Assembly: GCF_011044175.1 (NCBI RefSeq)
Contig: NZ_CP049057.1
Coordinates: forward strand, 2,247,501-2,311,500
DNA: 64,000 bases
Source of the DNA: Rasiella rasia
GTDB taxonomy: Bacteria > Bacteroidota > Bacteroidia > Flavobacteriales > Flavobacteriaceae
Direction: 5' to 3'
The notes beneath the pieces are model-generated. The model was not told the DNA's origin and did not search any database. It saw nothing but the letters and a program-made list of their open reading frames with translations. Positions 1 through 7,632 of the stretch are shown here, in pieces (the stretch's first letter is position 1; every line of letters begins with the position of its first letter). A program made the position numbers and the translations under genes.

Positions 1-221
1 GTTATGTAAAACCAAAAATAAATGATCTCTGTTTTGAATTTGACGGAGTTTCACAATGCACGTTTCAAGCTACTAACATGTATCACAAAATTCCTAATTA
101 TTTTAAATGGGGCCTTTATTGGTCGGGTACTCAAGAAAATAATAGGTATATATATTATGACGATTTCAAAATGAATACCGAACGAATTGGGTATTTTCCA
201 CCACAAAAAAAATTGGAATGA
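1..221 (+). CDS. Heparin-lyase-I-like polysaccharide lyase, C-terminal fragment
   Basis: Only the last 72 codons are present (reading frame from base 3, stop TGA 219-221). The visible tail contains 'YFKWGLYWSG' followed by 'YIYYDDFKM'. This is the closing beta-strand pattern of jelly-roll polysaccharide lyases of the heparin lyase I type, where a 'yfkfGiY...vyyDd' segment is typical. Seen: the motif pattern. Inferred: a secreted endo-lyase acting on an acidic polysaccharide. The stop overlaps the ATG of the next gene by 4 bases (ATGA), so the two are translationally coupled and belong to the same locus. The N-terminus and any signal peptide lie outside the window. A generic laminin-G-like sugar-binding domain is an alternative. 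Confidence 0.6.
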   Translation, partial: YVKPKINDLCFEFDGVSQCTFQATNMYHKIPNYFKWGLYWSGTQENNRYIYYDDFKMNTERIGYFPPQKKLE

Positions 222-1882
222 AAGTAATAGCCGAAAGCGCCTTTAATCACAACGGCAGCCTAACGTATACTCTTGATTTAGCCAAAGAGGCAAAAAAAGC
301 TGGAGCCGATTACTTTACCGTTCAGGTAATGGATGTGGCCGCATTCTGCGTTGAAAATTACTCGAAATACGACATTTATGAAAATAACACCCTTTCGTTT
401 GAAGAGTGGAGTGAGGTATTCGCTTATTGTAGAAAAATAGACATAGAAGTTATTCCTTGTGTTTTAGATATACCATCGTTTGATTTTTGTTATGCTGAGG
501 GATTTCGTTTTTTAAAATTACATGCTACAGACATCACCAATAAAACCATGTTGCAAAAAATGGCAGGATATGATGATCTTACCTTTATTTTAGAAACACA
601 ATGCGCCACGAATCTTGAAATTAAATTTGCTCTAGATATTATTGGTAATCAGGTTGAATGTCTAATGCACGGATTCAGTAATTACCCAACCGAAGTAGAA
701 GACCTTAATTTAAATGCCTTAGATTATTTAAAAGAAGAATTTCCGCAGTATAGCACAGGACTAGCAGATCATTCTTTAGATACTACTAATATTCCGCTTA
801 TGGTATTGGCAAAAGGATGTGAATACCTAGAAAAGCATATTACAATTACAAGAAATAATAGGAAATTTGACTATCAAGTTTCTTTGTATCCGCATGAATT
901 TGCTGTGATGGTGCAGCAATTAAAGCATTATCAATTAGCGCTTGGAGATTACAAAAAGCACCCTTCAAAATCAGAACTTCCATATCGAAATGTGATGTAT
1001 AAAAAAGTACTTGGGGGAGGTGATTTTAAGAGAGCAGACGCAGGTGTCGAGTACATAACACATCAATTTAATTCATTTAAAAAGGAAGATGTTGGAATTG
1101 CGCTTATCGCACGTTTAAAGTCGAAAAGATTACCATTAAAGGTCTTAAAACCTTTTCACGACACTAACATGATCGATTTTTTATATCAGCGCTTAAAAAC
1201 GGCCCAAAAAGTTAAAGATGTATTCTTATCTACTTCCACATTGGCCGAAGACACACCCTTGGCTGAGGTTGGTGTTGAAAAAGGCCACAAGGTATATCGT
1301 GGCCATGCCGTTTCAGTATTAGATAGAATGTTAGAATTATCGCTTCAGGAGCAATGGGGTTCAGTATTTAGAGTTACTGGAGACAATCCGTTTACAGACC
1401 CAGACTTAGTGGATGAGATGATTACGCTTATGGTTGAAAACGACTTAGATTATGTACGCGCCAACAACGTGCCTTTTGGTGTTTCTGCGGAACTTTTCAG
1501 TACGAAATACCTTTGGAATCTATACTTGAATATGGATAACCCAATGCATTCAGAATACCTTACACTATTTATTCTGAACGACGAACATGCCAAAAAAGGA
1601 TGTATCGATGTGGAGTCTACTCTAAAAGATATAAAGTTTATAAACTTGTCTGTAGATTACCCAGAAGATTACAATAGGGTGCTGATGCTTTCAGAACGAT
1701 TAGGCGCAACCAATTTAACTGAGGCGACTCTTAAAGATATCTTCGGGGTTATCGAAGATTTTAAGCGTGTGGATAAAAATAAACTTATTAAACTTCCTGA
1801 AGGAAAAGAGATTGTTTTTTCCGAATTTCTGAAACGATTAGAAAATCAGACATACGTAGTTAGAAAAAAAATGAATCTGTAA
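218..1882 (+). CDS. Fused nonulosonic acid synthase (NeuB-like) and CMP-nonulosonate cytidylyltransferase (SpsF-like)
   Basis: A 554-residue fusion. Residues 1-265 are a NeuB-type TIM barrel: 'NHNG' at 10-13, 'HGFSNYPTEVEDLNL' near 151-165, 'ADHS' near 183 and 'EKHIT' near 205. This family condenses phosphoenolpyruvate with a hexose or hexosamine derivative. Residues 293-525 are an SpsF/NeuA-like nucleotidyltransferase: 'LIARLKSKRLPLK' at 296-308 (CTP-binding loop) and 'RVTGDNPFTDPD' (metal-binding aspartate). It should activate the sugar as a CMP derivative. The SAF (antifreeze-like) domain that closes ordinary NeuB proteins is missing, and the nucleotidyltransferase occupies that place. The gene starts inside the stop of the lyase-like gene and is followed by a beta-helix gene 25 bases on. 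Substrate specificity is inferred only; legionaminate, pseudaminate or KDN-type sugars are all possible. Confidence 0.8.
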   Translation: MKVIAESAFNHNGSLTYTLDLAKEAKKAGADYFTVQVMDVAAFCVENYSKYDIYENNTLSFEEWSEVFAYCRKIDIEVIPCVLDIPSFDFCYAEGFRFLKLHATDITNKTMLQKMAGYDDLTFILETQCATNLEIKFALDIIGNQVECLMHGFSNYPTEVEDLNLNALDYLKEEFPQYSTGLADHSLDTTNIPLMVLAKGCEYLEKHITITRNNRKFDYQVSLYPHEFAVMVQQLKHYQLALGDYKKHPSKSELPYRNVMYKKVLGGGDFKRADAGVEYITHQFNSFKKEDVGIALIARLKSKRLPLKVLKPFHDTNMIDFLYQRLKTAQKVKDVFLSTSTLAEDTPLAEVGVEKGHKVYRGHAVSVLDRMLELSLQEQWGSVFRVTGDNPFTDPDLVDEMITLMVENDLDYVRANNVPFGVSAELFSTKYLWNLYLNMDNPMHSEYLTLFILNDEHAKKGCIDVESTLKDIKFINLSVDYPEDYNRVLMLSERLGATNLTEATLKDIFGVIEDFKRVDKNKLIKLPEGKEIVFSEFLKRLENQTYVVRKKMNL

Positions 1883-1907
1883 AAATAGAGAGGATTTTTC
1901 CACTTTT

Positions 1908-3734
1908 ATGAAAAACAAGGTACTGCTTATAATAATCTTATTTCCTTTTTACTTCGGAAATGCACAAGAATTGGTGTGGGATATTAATGAACAGTTTACC
2001 TCAGAGAATCTGTTAAAAAAGGGCGCTGTAAGCGTTATTACCATTAATACGACCATAGAAGTTCAAGGATCCGTATCAGTACCATCCTCAATATCTTTAA
2101 AATTTGTGGATAAAGGCATGCTTAAAATTGCAGACGAGCAAACATCACTTGTCATTCACGGTAGCATAGAAGCAAAACGCCAGCAGATTTTTGATATTTC
2201 TTCACCTGGCGTTACCTCATATCGTTTTGAGTCTGTTTCTAACATAAAAATGACCAAGAATAAGCAGTACTTTCCCGAATGGTGGGGTGTTTTTCCCAAT
2301 GTTGTTCCGAGTAAAAACGGGAACAAATTGCCTAAAGCCAGTCATCACCAATTCTTGAAAGAAATTATGCTAGACATAGCAGCTTCTGGCGGGGGCGAAC
2401 TTATTTTTGATGAAGGGGTTTATTATATACGCGACTTAATTATAGATTTTGACAATATAGAAGTACGAGGGCAAGGAGCAAAAAAAACAATACTTCGGTT
2501 TGATAGCGAAAATTATGGGTATTCTACGCGAAGAGGTACGGTTGTCATGATACAAGGACCTACCTTAGAGAAATTTTATAGCAAAATGGTGCCAGACGGA
2601 ATACCCATTGCAGGAAATTTCAGCTTTACAGAAAAACAGCAGACCATTGAGAATATTATCATGAGAGACCTAACGGTTGAGTGGGATGCTGAAGCTGCTA
2701 GAGCAGACCCGTCTATGAATGGAATTGCGGTGATGAATGCGAAAAATGTCTTGATAGAAGGCGTACATATCGATCTACATGGTGCCAATCGCGCCTTTTT
2801 CTTAGGAAATGCATTTGAAGGCGATGTTACCGAAAATGTTACAATTGCAAATTCGTCTTGTGTAAATAGCCGAACAGGGGTGTTTATATTATCTGGTTAT
2901 GCCAAAGATGAGAACCCAAGAAAAAAAATGGTGCTAAACAACATCAACATCTTAAATAACCATTTACAGATGGTACCCATGCAAGATGTAGATGTTAAAA
3001 ATGAACATTTGGTTTTGCGATATTTAGACGAGTATGCGTCTGGCGTATTTTTTATAGGAAATGAATACACCACTTCATTCACCCACACAGATGGTACATT
3101 TATCGAGAGAGAAATGGGTACTTTCCTTATTGAAGGAAACATCATTGAAAATGCAGATTTTGGCATTAGATCCTGGTATGGCAATGCAGACGAACACAAA
3201 GGCTATGTGCATGACGTGACCATTAAAGACAATTACTTTAGAAACTTTCGCTTAATAGGGGCTATGGCTCCGTTTAAGACATCTCAGATTGTTGGAAATG
3301 TATTCATCGTAGATACATTTACGCCTATTCCAGCTTCCGTTGAAGACGATAGGGGTGAAGATTATAAGGCTTCAGCTATTTTTGCTGCAAAAGCGCCCTT
3401 CGGAAAGTATAAATCTGATCACGGACCAGAAAAGGTACAGATTGAAAACAACATCATTCAGGGATGTTTTCTGAGAACTAGCCCCATAGTGGTTAGACCC
3501 AAAGAAAAAGCCAATATAACTATACATAACAACCAGGTGGTATACAGCAATGATTGCAAGGTGCCAAAATATGATATTGTTATAACTACAGATATCTATA
3601 ATTATGGAACCCAAGAAGCTACTGTAAACATAAAGAATAACAGTAGAGGGTCTGCAATACAGCCTATTGAAGAGGCAACATTACATATTGATGCCAGAAG
3701 AAAAAAGCACATTACACTGCTTGACACACAATAA
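1908..3734 (+). CDS. Secreted right-handed parallel beta-helix protein (pectate-lyase-like superfamily)
   Basis: 608 residues with a clear signal peptide (about 1-19, ending GNA/Q). Residues 122-127 'FPEWWG' and 161-174 'GGGELIFDEGVYYI', followed by 'VRGQG', form the entry motif of the pectate lyase 3 / phage-tailspike type beta-helix. The rest is rich in short N-and-V-containing turns such as 'NVLIEGVHID', 'NVTIANSSCVN' and 'NNIIQG', typical of helix coils. No T9SS sorting domain is visible at the C-terminus, so the protein is probably periplasmic or exported by another route. Placed between nonulosonate genes, it could be a lyase, hydrolase or epimerase acting on the polymer this locus makes. 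Catalytic residues cannot be assigned by eye. Confidence 0.7.
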   Translation: MKNKVLLIIILFPFYFGNAQELVWDINEQFTSENLLKKGAVSVITINTTIEVQGSVSVPSSISLKFVDKGMLKIADEQTSLVIHGSIEAKRQQIFDISSPGVTSYRFESVSNIKMTKNKQYFPEWWGVFPNVVPSKNGNKLPKASHHQFLKEIMLDIAASGGGELIFDEGVYYIRDLIIDFDNIEVRGQGAKKTILRFDSENYGYSTRRGTVVMIQGPTLEKFYSKMVPDGIPIAGNFSFTEKQQTIENIIMRDLTVEWDAEAARADPSMNGIAVMNAKNVLIEGVHIDLHGANRAFFLGNAFEGDVTENVTIANSSCVNSRTGVFILSGYAKDENPRKKMVLNNINILNNHLQMVPMQDVDVKNEHLVLRYLDEYASGVFFIGNEYTTSFTHTDGTFIEREMGTFLIEGNIIENADFGIRSWYGNADEHKGYVHDVTIKDNYFRNFRLIGAMAPFKTSQIVGNVFIVDTFTPIPASVEDDRGEDYKASAIFAAKAPFGKYKSDHGPEKVQIENNIIQGCFLRTSPIVVRPKEKANITIHNNQVVYSNDCKVPKYDIVITTDIYNYGTQEATVNIKNNSRGSAIQPIEEATLHIDARRKKHITLLDTQ

Positions 3735-3741
3735 TAACAAT

Positions 3742-5142
3742 TTGAAAGGATTTATAATTTTACTGGTTATGGTGGTCAACCTGATGGTATGTTGCGCCCC
3801 TGCTACCTCAGAAATGAACACCAGTATTGAGGTTAGTGCGCATTATAATGGCGCAGATGCTACTGTAATTCAAGTAACAGATCAATATTTTCCGTCGTAT
3901 CATTTTTATGTACGAGATGATACTAGAAAGTTTAGCTCTGCTTGGGCAGAATTTCTGGCATTCAAATACAATATTCCGCTTCACGTTTTTGAACAGAATG
4001 TAAAAGGAAGCATGTTTAAGGCATTTTTGCAAACTGGTCGTGGCGGTGCTTCTGTGTATTACCCAAGCTGCAGTGTTCCTTATCGTAAAAGTAAATTAGA
4101 CTCTATCATTGCAGAAATAGGTGAGGTGTATGGTAGAACTCCAACCACACTTTCGTATGGTTGCGGCAAACTTAATTACACAGACAGTTTGCCAACATAT
4201 ATTTTAGGAGCGAGAACTTCAAATGCAATACCAATCGGGATTGAGGTAAATGCAATAACCTGGTACGGAAACGGTTTGGGAGTTGCCTACCAACTTGATT
4301 TTTCCCAAAGACAACAAATTTTGAAATATCCAGCCGGAGGTAGGTTTTATACAGACATTATACAAAAAAATATTGAGGCGGAAGAAGCTGCAAATTTTGT
4401 AAAAGAACAAGTTAGCATTGCGGTAAACACGAATGGATTCTATACCAACTTTATGCATTGGCATGACTACGCGATAGATAATGACAAAAGAGTTGAAGGA
4501 GTGGCGGTTATGGAGCCATTGTTTAAAGCAATGGAGATGGGCTTGAAAGGGTCTCGAAATTCTTATTTAGATTATAACGAGGCCATAGAGTATCTGTATG
4601 CGAAAGAAGCGGTAGATACAATTAAAAAAATTGAAGTATCACACAAACAACTAAAGTTAGTTGTTCAGCATTCCAACAAAAGGGATGCAGATTACACAGT
4701 AATTAAAACTCCTGTGACATTAAAAATACCGAAGGATGCATTGGGCAAGTATGATATAATGGACACTAAACAAAACGACACAATTATTTCCATATTTCAG
4801 GATAAGAATAATTTTTACTTAAATGTATTGCTTAATTATGATCGGGACAGCACAACAGTAAGTTTGATTAATGGAGAGGATAGATACATAATTGATAATC
4901 TTGAAAAAAAACTAAAAATAAGGGAACAGAACTTTAGTAAAAGCATTACAACAAATATTCCTTCCAAATTTGTACTTTTCAGAAGAAAACAGGGGGTAAA
5001 AATTTATGAAATTGAATTAATTGACAGAAGATTAAATTTTTCAGAAAAATACAAACCACCTAATTTTCAAGAAGGATATGATTACTTTTGTGGAGCAATA
5101 ACGAGAACTCGACAGAGCGCTTTAATACATATTAAAAACTAG
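3742..5142 (+). CDS. Exported protein of unknown function in the polysaccharide locus
   Basis: The frame is open from 3667, but that start would overlap the preceding gene by 68 bases. The TTG at 3742, seven bases after the previous stop, gives a lysine-led signal sequence 'KGFIILLVMVVNLMVCCAP', so I place the start there (466 residues). The pair of cysteines may be a lipobox, although -1 Val or Cys is atypical. I do not recognise the family. Visible blocks include 'GRGGASVYYPSC', 'SYGCGKLNY', 'NFMHWHDYAID' and a C-terminal third that looks like beta-sandwich sequence. The His- and Asp-rich 'HWHD' block and the context suggest a carbohydrate-active enzyme such as a deacetylase or hydrolase, but this is speculation. 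It is probably co-transcribed with its neighbours. Confidence 0.6.
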   Translation: MKGFIILLVMVVNLMVCCAPATSEMNTSIEVSAHYNGADATVIQVTDQYFPSYHFYVRDDTRKFSSAWAEFLAFKYNIPLHVFEQNVKGSMFKAFLQTGRGGASVYYPSCSVPYRKSKLDSIIAEIGEVYGRTPTTLSYGCGKLNYTDSLPTYILGARTSNAIPIGIEVNAITWYGNGLGVAYQLDFSQRQQILKYPAGGRFYTDIIQKNIEAEEAANFVKEQVSIAVNTNGFYTNFMHWHDYAIDNDKRVEGVAVMEPLFKAMEMGLKGSRNSYLDYNEAIEYLYAKEAVDTIKKIEVSHKQLKLVVQHSNKRDADYTVIKTPVTLKIPKDALGKYDIMDTKQNDTIISIFQDKNNFYLNVLLNYDRDSTTVSLINGEDRYIIDNLEKKLKIREQNFSKSITTNIPSKFVLFRRKQGVKIYEIELIDRRLNFSEKYKPPNFQEGYDYFCGAITRTRQSALIHIKN

Positions 5143-5169
5143 AAGTTTAAATTTTAATAGTGAAGAGTT

Positions 5170-6018
5170 ATGGCTATGACATTAATTGAAAAGGTACAGA
5201 GAAGAATAAGGAATTTTGGCCCATACCACAATTACCTAAAAAGAAAATTTTACAAACCAGACGAAGAATTCAAGAACATAGATCTATCACCTACCGCTAA
5301 AAAATGGTATGATGATTTATCAGAAAATGGAATAATTAAGATCGAGGACACCTTTGAGTGGGTAAGTGATATATTTAAAGAATCCTATTTTCAACAAAAG
5401 GAAAATAAGTACTTTTTAAAGGATTTGGTTGACGATCGATCTCAGAAAACAGGGAGGGTTTTTGCACAAGCCGTTTCTCTAGAAGACCCAAAATTGCGCG
5501 ATTGGTATTACAATGAAGATTTATTTGCAATGCTCGCTAAAATGTATCAAAGACAGCCCTATTACAGAAACCAACCCATGGTACAAACTTATGCTGTTAG
5601 CGATGAGAACGAAAATGATATTGCGGGAAAATGGCATATAGATGGTGGGCTAAACCAAATTACATTTATGCTATTAGTGAATGATATTGACACCTCTGGC
5701 ACGCATATGCAATACGCTTTGAAATCTACACATGACGACAATAAAGAACTAGATCGTTGGAATATTCAAGATCACGATATTGAGAATAAATTTGAAATCA
5801 TGCATTGTATTGGAAAGGCGGGCACACTTTACGTTTTTCAGGGCGGACTAGGATATCACAGAGCCGTGTACAAACCCAGCTCTACCAGAAGTGTGTATCA
5901 TGCTAATTTTACAACTGGCCATGATGTAAAAAATTATCATTTAGAGCAAAAATCTGTTATAGAGAACGGAAAGAAAGAACCTTTCTTCATGAAAGATATA
6001 GCGAAAAAAATCATTTAG
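5170..6018 (+). CDS. Phytanoyl-CoA dioxygenase (PhyH)-family Fe(II)/2-oxoglutarate oxygenase
   Basis: 282 residues. The metal-binding triad of the double-stranded beta-helix oxygenases is visible: 'WHIDGG' gives H156 and D158, 'GYHRAV' gives H230, and R240 in 'SSTRSVYH' is placed to bind 2-oxoglutarate. The residues between form the expected jelly roll ('NQITFMLLVNDID', 'GTLYVFQGG'). Family members hydroxylate small molecules or glycoconjugate precursors. The genes on either side imply a substrate tied to nonulosonate or glycan synthesis, but that is inference. There is no signal peptide, so it acts in the cytoplasm. The gene lies 27 bases after its upstream neighbour and 31 before neuB. A second in-frame ATG lies two codons in and could be the true start. 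Confidence 0.75.
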   Translation: MAMTLIEKVQRRIRNFGPYHNYLKRKFYKPDEEFKNIDLSPTAKKWYDDLSENGIIKIEDTFEWVSDIFKESYFQQKENKYFLKDLVDDRSQKTGRVFAQAVSLEDPKLRDWYYNEDLFAMLAKMYQRQPYYRNQPMVQTYAVSDENENDIAGKWHIDGGLNQITFMLLVNDIDTSGTHMQYALKSTHDDNKELDRWNIQDHDIENKFEIMHCIGKAGTLYVFQGGLGYHRAVYKPSSTRSVYHANFTTGHDVKNYHLEQKSVIENGKKEPFFMKDIAKKII

Positions 6019-6049
6019 TTTTTATTATTAATTAAAAGCATTCGTAAAC

Positions 6050-7084
6050 ATGACCTATCTAATAGGAGAAATAGGACAAAACCACAATGGTTCTGTAGAT
6101 GTAGCCAAGGCTATTATAGATGTAGTAGCTAGGCCTGTATACGACAAGCTTTTTGAAACGCAATTAGGTAGAATGAATGCGGTAAAACTAACAAAGCGTG
6201 ATTTGCAGCATGAACTTTCTGCTTCGCAAATGGCGCGACCTTATAATTCACCGCATTCTTTTGGAAAAACGTATGGAGAACATAGAGCTTATTTAGAATT
6301 GGATGATGCTCAGCATTTTGAAATTTATCAATATGCAAAGAAAAAAGGGCTTGATTTTGTTGAAACATTATGCGCTATAAATTGCTTGAGCATATTAGAT
6401 TTGTTTGTTCCAGATAGATTAAAGGTTGCGTCTAGAGACGTAACAAACTTACCTCTGTTGGACGAATTAGCCAAAACGAGAATACCTATAATCATATCAA
6501 CGGGAATGGCCGGAGAGCGAGAATTAAATAACGCTTTAAATACTATAACAAAACACCACGAAGATATTTCGATACTTCACTGTGTGTCACAATACCCAAC
6601 GCACTATGAGAATGTAAACTTAAATACCATACCATATCTAAAAGAAAAGTATCCAAATTATACTATTGGATATTCAGACCATACAGTTGGTATTGCAACA
6701 CCAGTTGCCGCAGTTGCTATGGGAGCAGAAATTATTGAAAAACATATTACGTTAGACCGTCAAATGAAAGGAACTGATCAGGCTGGTTCTTTAGAGATTG
6801 ATGGTATTTTTAGGATGACGCGGGATATCAGAAATCTAGAAATTTCTTTTGGCACTAAAGAAATAAAGATTGAAGAAGTCGTAAAGGAAGTAAGAGAGAA
6901 GCTTGAACGATCTATTGCCACCCAAAGGGCACTTCCTAAAGGGCATATTATAACTGAAGATGACATACACTTGCTTAGTCCTGGTGATGGTTTTCAATGG
7001 GCAGAAAAAGAGTATGTTATAGGTAAGCGAGTAACCAATGACATTCCCAAAGACGAAATTATCTACAAACAAAACTTTCAGTAA
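6050..7084 (+). CDS. neuB: Nonulosonate (KDN/sialic-acid-type) synthase, NeuB family with SAF domain
   Basis: 344 residues, the usual length for NeuB. The N-terminal TIM barrel has 'EIGQNHNG' at 7-14, 'STGMA' in the middle, 'HCVSQYPT', 'GYSDHTVG' and 'EKHITLDR', all canonical PEP-condensing motifs. The C-terminus (about 285-344) is an SAF/antifreeze-like domain: 'RALPKGHIITEDDIHLLSPG'. The stop TAA shares its last base with the ATG of the phosphatase gene. A NeuB next to a KDN-9-phosphate-phosphatase-like HAD enzyme matches the arrangement reported for Bacteroides thetaiotaomicron KDN synthesis, so mannose-6-phosphate or an N-acylated 6-phosphosugar is the likely acceptor. Together with the fused synthase at 218 it gives this locus two NeuB homologues. 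Confidence 0.88.
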   Translation: MTYLIGEIGQNHNGSVDVAKAIIDVVARPVYDKLFETQLGRMNAVKLTKRDLQHELSASQMARPYNSPHSFGKTYGEHRAYLELDDAQHFEIYQYAKKKGLDFVETLCAINCLSILDLFVPDRLKVASRDVTNLPLLDELAKTRIPIIISTGMAGERELNNALNTITKHHEDISILHCVSQYPTHYENVNLNTIPYLKEKYPNYTIGYSDHTVGIATPVAAVAMGAEIIEKHITLDRQMKGTDQAGSLEIDGIFRMTRDIRNLEISFGTKEIKIEEVVKEVREKLERSIATQRALPKGHIITEDDIHLLSPGDGFQWAEKEYVIGKRVTNDIPKDEIIYKQNFQ

Positions 7085-7605
7085 TGGCATTACCTAAATT
7101 GGTTATAACCGATATTGACGGGGTTTGGACAGACGGTGGAATGTACTATGATGATACCAACCAAGAGTTCAAAAAATTTAACACCAGCGATAGTGTTGGG
7201 GTGCTTTTTCTTAACTACTTAGAAGTTCCGTTATTAATAATGACCGGAGAAGACACACAAATTGTGCAACGACGAGCAGACAAGCTAAAAATTACAGACG
7301 TTTATTTAGGAGTTAAAAATAAGTTAGAATTGACAAAAAAGATATGCCAAGAACGATCTATTTCATTGAGTGAGATAGCGTTTATTGGAGACGATATTAA
7401 TGATTTACAACTTCTAACCAATGTTGGGTTTAGTGCAGCGCCATATAACGCACCCGAATATATAAAAGACAAGGTTGATTTAGTACTTCATAAAAAAGGT
7501 GGCGACGGTGCTTTTAGGGAATTTGTTGAACATTTAGTTAGTGAATACAGTAGTATTGAAGTCATGCTGCAAAAATATACCGAAGAAAAAAACATGAACC
7601 AGTAA
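7084..7605 (+). CDS. HAD phosphatase, KdsC-like, probably nonulosonate-9-phosphate phosphatase (KDN-9-P type)
   Basis: 173 residues, type C0 HAD without a cap domain. 'DIDGVWTDGG' supplies nucleophile D10 and acid/base D12; 'TGE' at 54-56 is motif II; K80 is a good candidate for the motif III lysine; 'GDDIND' at 102-107 is motif IV. E56, R64 and K67 occupy the positions reported to distinguish KDN-9-phosphate phosphatase of B. thetaiotaomicron from KDO-8-phosphate phosphatase (recalled from the literature, not checked here). The start overlaps the neuB stop by one base, implying coupled synthesis. It is predicted to remove the 9-phosphate before CMP activation by the cytidylyltransferase domain encoded at 218. 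An ordinary KdsC role in lipid A/KDO synthesis is less likely in this position. Confidence 0.82.
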   Translation: MALPKLVITDIDGVWTDGGMYYDDTNQEFKKFNTSDSVGVLFLNYLEVPLLIMTGEDTQIVQRRADKLKITDVYLGVKNKLELTKKICQERSISLSEIAFIGDDINDLQLLTNVGFSAAPYNAPEYIKDKVDLVLHKKGGDGAFREFVEHLVSEYSSIEVMLQKYTEEKNMNQ

Positions 7606-7632
7606 TTAGAAGAAGCGCTGCTACTCCGGCCT

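Noticed and set aside
3667-3741. Long overlap between the beta-helix gene and the following frame, possible fusion or frameshift
   Set aside because: Both reading frames are intact, and a signal sequence starts at TTG 3742 right after the stop, which explains the arrangement without a frameshift.
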